Positions 58,995 through 64,000 of a DNA stretch of 64,000 nucleotides are shown piece after piece. This stretch comes from Coptis chinensis (lineage: Eukaryota; Streptophyta; Magnoliopsida; Ranunculales; Ranunculaceae). A program made the translations under genes and the position numbers. The notes beneath the pieces are model-generated. The model was not told the DNA's origin, searched no databases, and saw nothing but the letters and a program-made list of their open reading frames with translations. Within the stretch, counting starts at the first letter, position 1. Each line of letters starts with the position of its first letter. The DNA lies in NCBI GenBank assembly GCA_015680905.1, contig JADFTS010000033.1, positions 248,001-312,000 of the forward strand, given 5' to 3'.

Positions 58995-61900
58995 TTTATT
59001 CGAAGAGGATAATATACAAAAAAAAAAAAAAAAAATTTTTTTTTTTTTTTTTTTTTTTAAATTCATTTAGAGATATACTTTAACTTAGTTAAAATTTGTT
59101 GTCCACTTTTAAAAAATAAATAACGGTAAAAAACTGTCTAGTTTTTGCAATCATCATTTGTCAAAGTTAAAAATTGTCAAACATGTTGAATTTTTGTAGA
59201 GATGTTCCTTATGGTTAGTAGTTCAAATCCATAAAAAAATGAGGTTTTAAATTAGTGGGCATAGGCTTTAATTTCTGGATTTTTTTTTCACTTGTTTATT
59301 AAATTATTAGGTGTGACTTTGTAACCCCTTTTGAAAGTTTTATTTAATTTGTCATTTGAATACCTTAAGATTATGGTTAGAATACCCTCAGACATCGCCA
59401 TAATTAATCAAGACTGCAATGCCAACATCTCTTAAGTTGTTGTATATCAGCTTTTCTTATAACACCCCCACTAAAGATAACAAAAAGATTCTTGAAGTAA
59501 ATATAACTGAAGGGAATGGATTCTCTCGAAGGTGCAACGTGTATAGCTTTGTTGTGATCTTGAGAGGGAAGATGACAATGTTTGAACGAGGATATTGCAG
59601 TCCTTGGTGCGTTTAGGAATAGACATCCGGTGTAGTTGATTTTGTAGTACTGAGTTAATTTGAGATCGAATAAGGGATGGCGACTTTCCTTCGATTCCCG
59701 TTGAATTGGAAATTTGGAAATAAGATTTACTATAAGTTTTATTTTAGTATTTTGTCTTTCATATTTGACTAAGTTGTTCACTAAGGATTATCTTTCAATG
59801 TCGAAATTTTATTTCTTTTACATGTTCTCAAAAAAAAAAAAAAAAAAAAAAAAAAATTTAAGAGGATAATATACAAAAAAAAAAAAAAAAAAAAATTTTT
59901 TTTTTTTTTTAAAATTCATTTAGAGATATACTTTAACTTAGTTAAAATTTGTTGTCCACTTTTAAAAAATAAATAACGGTAAAAAACTGTCTAGTTTTTG
60001 CAATCATCATTTGTCAAAGTTAAAAATTGTCAAACATGTTGAATTTTTGTAGAGATGTTCCTTATGGTTAGTAGTTCAAATCCATAAAAAATGAGGTTTT
60101 AAATTAGTGGGCATAGGCTTTAATTTCTGGATTTTTTTCACTGTTGTTATTAAATTATTAGGTGTGACTTTGTAACCCCTCTTGAAAGTTTTATTTAATT
60201 TGTCATTTGAATACCTTAAGATTATGGTTAGAATAATTTGTATATTAATCTTGTCATAATTAATCAAGACTGCATGCCCACATCTCTTAAGTTGTTGTAT
60301 ATCAACTTTTCTTATAACACCCCACTAAAGATAACAAAAAAAGATTCTTGAAAGTAAATATAACCGCAAAGGGAATGGATTCTCTCGAAGGTGCAACGTG
60401 TATAGCTTTGTTGTGATCTTGAGAGGGAAGATGACAATGTTTGAACGAGGATATTGCAGTCCTTGGTGCGTTAGGAATAGACATCCGGTGTAGTTGATTT
60501 TGTAGTCTTGAGAAGTTAATTTGAGATCAAATAAGGGATGGCGACTTTCCTTCGATTCTCGTTGAATTGGAAATTTGGAAATAAAATTTACTATAAGTTT
60601 TATTTTAGTATTTTGTCTTTCATATTTGACTAAGTTGTTCACTAAGGATTATCTTTCAATGTCGAAATTTTATTTCTTTTACATGTTTCTCAAAAAAAAA
60701 AAAAAACTTTTATTCAAGAGGATAATATAAAAAAAAAAAAAAAAAAATTTTTTTTTTTTTTTTTAAAAATTCATTTAGAGATATATTTTAACTTAGTTAA
60801 AATTTGTTGTCCACTTTTAAAAAATAAATAACGGTAAAAAACTGTCTAGTTTTTGCAATCATCATTTGTCAAAGTTAAAAATTGTCAAACATGTTGAATT
60901 TTTGTAGAGATGTTCCTTATGGTTAGTAGTTCAAATCCATAAAAAATGAGGTTTTAAATCAGTGGGCATAGGCTTTAATTTCTGGATTTTTTTTCACTAT
61001 TGTTATTAAATTATTAGGTGTGACTTTGTAACCCCTCTTGAAAGTTTTATTTAATTTGTCATTTGAATACCTTAAGATTATGGTTAGAATACCTACATAA
61101 TCGTCATAATTAATCAAGACTGCAATGCCAACATCTCTTAAGTTGTTGTATATCAACTTTTTCTTATAACACCCCCACTAAAGATAACAAAAAAAGATTT
61201 TGAAGTAAATATAACTGAAGGGAATGGATTCTCTCAAGGTGCAACGTGTATAGCTTTGTTGTGATCTTGAGAGGGAAGATGACAATGTTTGAACGAGGAT
61301 ATTGCAGTCCTTGGTGCGTAGGAATAGACATCCGTGTAGTTGATTTTGTAGTCTTGAAGTTAATTTGAGATCAAATAAGGGATGGCGACTTTCCTTCGAT
61401 TCTCGTTGAATTGGAAATTTGGAAATAAAATTTACTATAAGTTTTTTTATTTTAGTATTTTGTCTTTCATATTTGACTAAGTTGTTCACTAAGGATTATC
61501 TTTCAATGTCGAAAATTTTATTTCTTTTACATGTTCTCAAAAAAAAAAAAAAAAAAAAAAAACTTATTCAAGAGGATAATATACAAAAAAAAAAAAAAAA
61601 TGGGTTTTTTTTTTTTTTTTTTCATTTAGAGATATACTTTAACTTAGTTAAAATTTGTTGTCCACTTTTAAAAAATAAATAACGGTAAAAAACTGTCTAG
61701 TTTTTGCAATCATCATTTGTCAAAGTTAAAAATTGTCAAACATGTTGAATTTTTGTAGAGATGTTCCTTATGGTTAGTAGTTCAAATCCATAAAAAAATG
61801 AGGTTTTAAATCAGTGGGCATAGGCTTTAATTTCTGGATTTTTTTTCACTGTTGTTATTAAATTATTAGGTGTGACTTTGTAACCCCTCTTGAAAGTTTT

Positions 61901-63060
61901 ATTTAATTTGTCATTTGAATACCTTAAGATTATGGTTAGAATACCTCATAATCGTCATAATTAATCAAGACTGCAATGCCAACATCTCTTAAGTTGTTGT
62001 ATATCAGCTTTTCTTATAACACCCCCACTAAAGATAACAAAAAGATTCTTGAAGTAAATATAACTGAAGGGAATGGATTCTCTCGAAGGTGCAACGTGTA
62101 TAGCTTTGTTGTGATCTTGAGAGGGAAGATGACAATGTTTGAACGAGGATATTGCAGTCCTTGGTGCGTTAGGAATAGACATCCGGTGTAGTTGATTTTG
62201 TAGTACTGAGTTAATTTGAGATCAAATAAGGGATGGCGACTTTCCTTCGATTCTCGTTGAATTGGAAATTTGGAAATAAATTTTACTATAAGTTTTATTT
62301 TAGTATTTTGTCTTTCATATTTGACTAAGTTGTTCACTAAGGATTATCTTTCAATGTCGAAATTTTATTTCTTTTATATGTTCTCAAAAAAAAAAAAAAA
62401 AAAAATTCAAAAGGATAATATAAAAAAAAAAAAAAATTGGAGGATTTTTTTTTTTTTTTTTTTTAAATTCATTTAGAGATATACTTTAACTTAGTTAAAA
62501 TTTGTTGTCCACTTTTAAAAAATAACTAACGGTAAAAAAATGCCTAGTTTTTGCAATCATCATTTGTCAAAGTTAAAAATTGTCAAACATGTTGAATTTT
62601 TGTAGAGATGTTCCTTATGGTTAGTAGTTCAAATCCATAAAAAATGAGGTTTTAAATCAGTGGGCATAGGCTTTAATTTCTGGATTTTTTTTTCACTTGT
62701 TGTTATTAAATTATTAGGTGTGACTTTGTAACCCCTTTGAAAGTTTTATTTAATTTGTCATTTGAATACCTTAAGATTATGGTTAGAATACCTGTACATT
62801 ACATCGTCATAATTAATCAAGACTGCAATGCCAACATCTCTTAAGTTGTTGTATATCAGCCTTTTCTTATAACACCCCCACTAAAGATAACAAAAAAGAT
62901 TCTTGAAGTAAATATAACTCAAGGGAATGGATTCTCTCGGCGGTGCAACGTATAGCTTTGTTGTGATCTTGAGAGGGAAGATGACAATGTTTGAACGAGG
63001 ATATTGCAGTCCTTGGTGCGTTAGGAATAGACATCCGGTGTAGTTGATTTTGTAGTAATC
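52740..63060. repeat. Array 2 short-unit section (about 0.86 kb units)
   Basis: Twelve spacings of 841-873 bp. Units lack the block found in long units: GAATACCTGTACACT is joined directly to GTCATAATTAATCAAG. They are very similar to each other, differing mainly in A/T tract lengths and a few indels, which implies recent amplification or homogenisation. Confidence 0.9.
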
Positions 63061-63237
63061 GAAGTTAATTTGAGATCAAATAAGGGATGGCGACTTTCCT
63101 TCGATTCCGTTGAATTGGAAATTTGGAAATAAAATTTACTATAAGTTTTATTTTAGTATTTTGTCTTTCATATTTGACTAAGTTGTTCACTAAGGATTAT
63201 CTTTCAATGTCGAAATTTTATTTCTTTTATATGTTCT

Positions 63238-63273
<36 letters not shown>

Positions 63274-64000
63274 TAGAAGAGGATAAAAAAAAAAAAAAAA
63301 AAAAAAAATGGTTTTTTTTTTTTAAAATTCATTTAGAGATATACTTTAACTTAGTTAAAATTTGTTGTCCACTTTTAAAAAATAAATAACGGTAAAAAAC
63401 TGTCTAGTTTTTGCAATCATCATTTGTCAAAGTTAAAAATTGTCAAACATGTTGAATTTTTGTAGAGATGTTCCTTATGGTTAGTAGTTCAAATCCATAA
63501 AAATGAGGTTTTAAATCAGTCATAGGCTTTAATTTCATAGGCTTTAAATTTAGGTGGATTTTTTTTTTTTTTTTTTGTTAAAATTATTAGGTGTGACTTT
63601 GTAACCCCTTTGAAAGTTTTATTTAATTTGTCATTTGAATACCTTAAGATTATGGTTAAATATGTTGAAAAGATTTTTTGTAAATATAATAATTAATCAA
63701 GACTGCAATTCCAACATCTCATTAAAATGTTGTTTTATCAATTATAACATTTTTTAAGATAGATGATTCACTAAAGATAAAAAAAAAAAAAAAAAAAAAA
63801 AAACATTTCTTGAAAAAATTGTAAATATAATTTTATAAAAATAGTTTGAATGGATTTGTTGTCCTTTCATCATTTGTCAAAGTTAAAAATTGTCGGAATC
63901 CTTGGATAAAATCTAAAAATTTGCATTAAGTTTATTTGTTTCTAATTGTTTTATTAGGTGGTATTTTTTATTTAATTTGTTTTGAATACCTTTTAAGAAC

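Larger units (their letters stand above)
41521..64000. repeat. Tandem array 2: 21 countable copies, runs off the window
   Basis: The marker GGTGTAGTTGATTTTGTAG occurs at about 42347, 43676, 45000, 46273, 47553, 48880, 50110, 51376, 52739, 53604, 54466, 55327, 56191, 57032, 57892, 58756, 59629, 60487, 61333, 62186 and 63037. Each unit runs: TAATCAAGACTGCAATGCC, kinase-like ORF, marker, CCTTCGATTC-GAATTGG core, A-tract, TTATTCGAAGAGGATAATATAC, A-tract/T-tract, TTTAGAGATATACTTTAACT, GTCAAACATGTTGAATTTTT, TGGTTAGTAGTTCAAATCC, TATTTAATTTGTCATTTGAA. The sequence is still in the array at 64000, though the last 350 bp are scrambled. Satellite-like; no transposase or RT seen. Confidence 0.95.

Noticed and set aside
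43476-62337. Recurring minus-strand ORFs beginning MNNLVKYERQNTKIK
   Set aside because: They are the antisense of the array 2 unit; composition is AT-driven, no domain is visible, and they break with each indel.
35301-64000. Regular repeats considered as a CRISPR array
   Set aside because: Units are 0.85-1.34 kb with no short repeat-unique spacer layout, in a plant nuclear context.

Overview
The window is nuclear DNA from a flowering plant, most likely a eudicot. It is AT-rich, has GT-AG introns, and carries plant-specific gene families (a multiple-C2-domain MCTP protein, an MRS2/MGT magnesium channel, a DIR1-like lipid transfer protein and an AGL12-type MIKC MADS-box factor). It also holds plant-type hAT, PIF/Harbinger, Ty1/copia and LINE debris. 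I cannot name the species.

Layout. 1-3490: transposon-rich spacer with a hAT element (758-1205) inside the remains of a coiled-coil ORF, and a Harbinger-type MITE (2350-2832). 3492-6509 (minus): intact single-exon MCTP gene. 6510-15900: about 9 kb with no recognisable gene, containing a foldback element (8060-8308) and a small minisatellite. 15913-17681 (minus): 5' end of a decayed Ty1/copia element (LTR, primer-binding site, gag, protease) that stops just after the protease. 17840-18314 (plus): two-exon DIR1-like lipid transfer protein whose TATA box is only about 115 bp from the copia LTR edge. 18654-19411: a second, enlarged member of the first hAT family. 19544-22359 (plus): four-exon MRS2-4/MGT6-like magnesium channel with a one-base frameshift in a C10 run of exon 1. 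22860-23690 (minus): LINE fragment. 26315-32933 (plus): complete seven-exon AGL12/XAANTAL1-like MADS-box gene whose introns hold two hAT MITEs with perfect 8-bp duplications, two LINE fragments (one split by a MITE), and a stray piece of a SINAT-type RING exon. 33270-35200: more MITEs and short duplications.

35301-64000 is satellite-like: two abutting tandem arrays. Array 1 (35301-41520) has five units of 1.2-1.34 kb in an A-A-B-A-B order. Array 2 (41521 to the window end) has 21 countable copies; the first eight spacings are 1.23-1.36 kb and the last twelve are 0.84-0.87 kb, because an internal block of about 430 bp was lost before the short form amplified. The arrays share a core of about 180 bp followed by A-tracts, so they have a common origin. 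Array 2 units carry a conserved ORF that looks like a decayed receptor-kinase subdomain IX. Several stretches in array 2 look shuffled and may be assembly errors.

The four host genes do not form a pathway; they are independent plant genes separated by repeats. No CRISPR, operon, rRNA or convincing tRNA gene is present.
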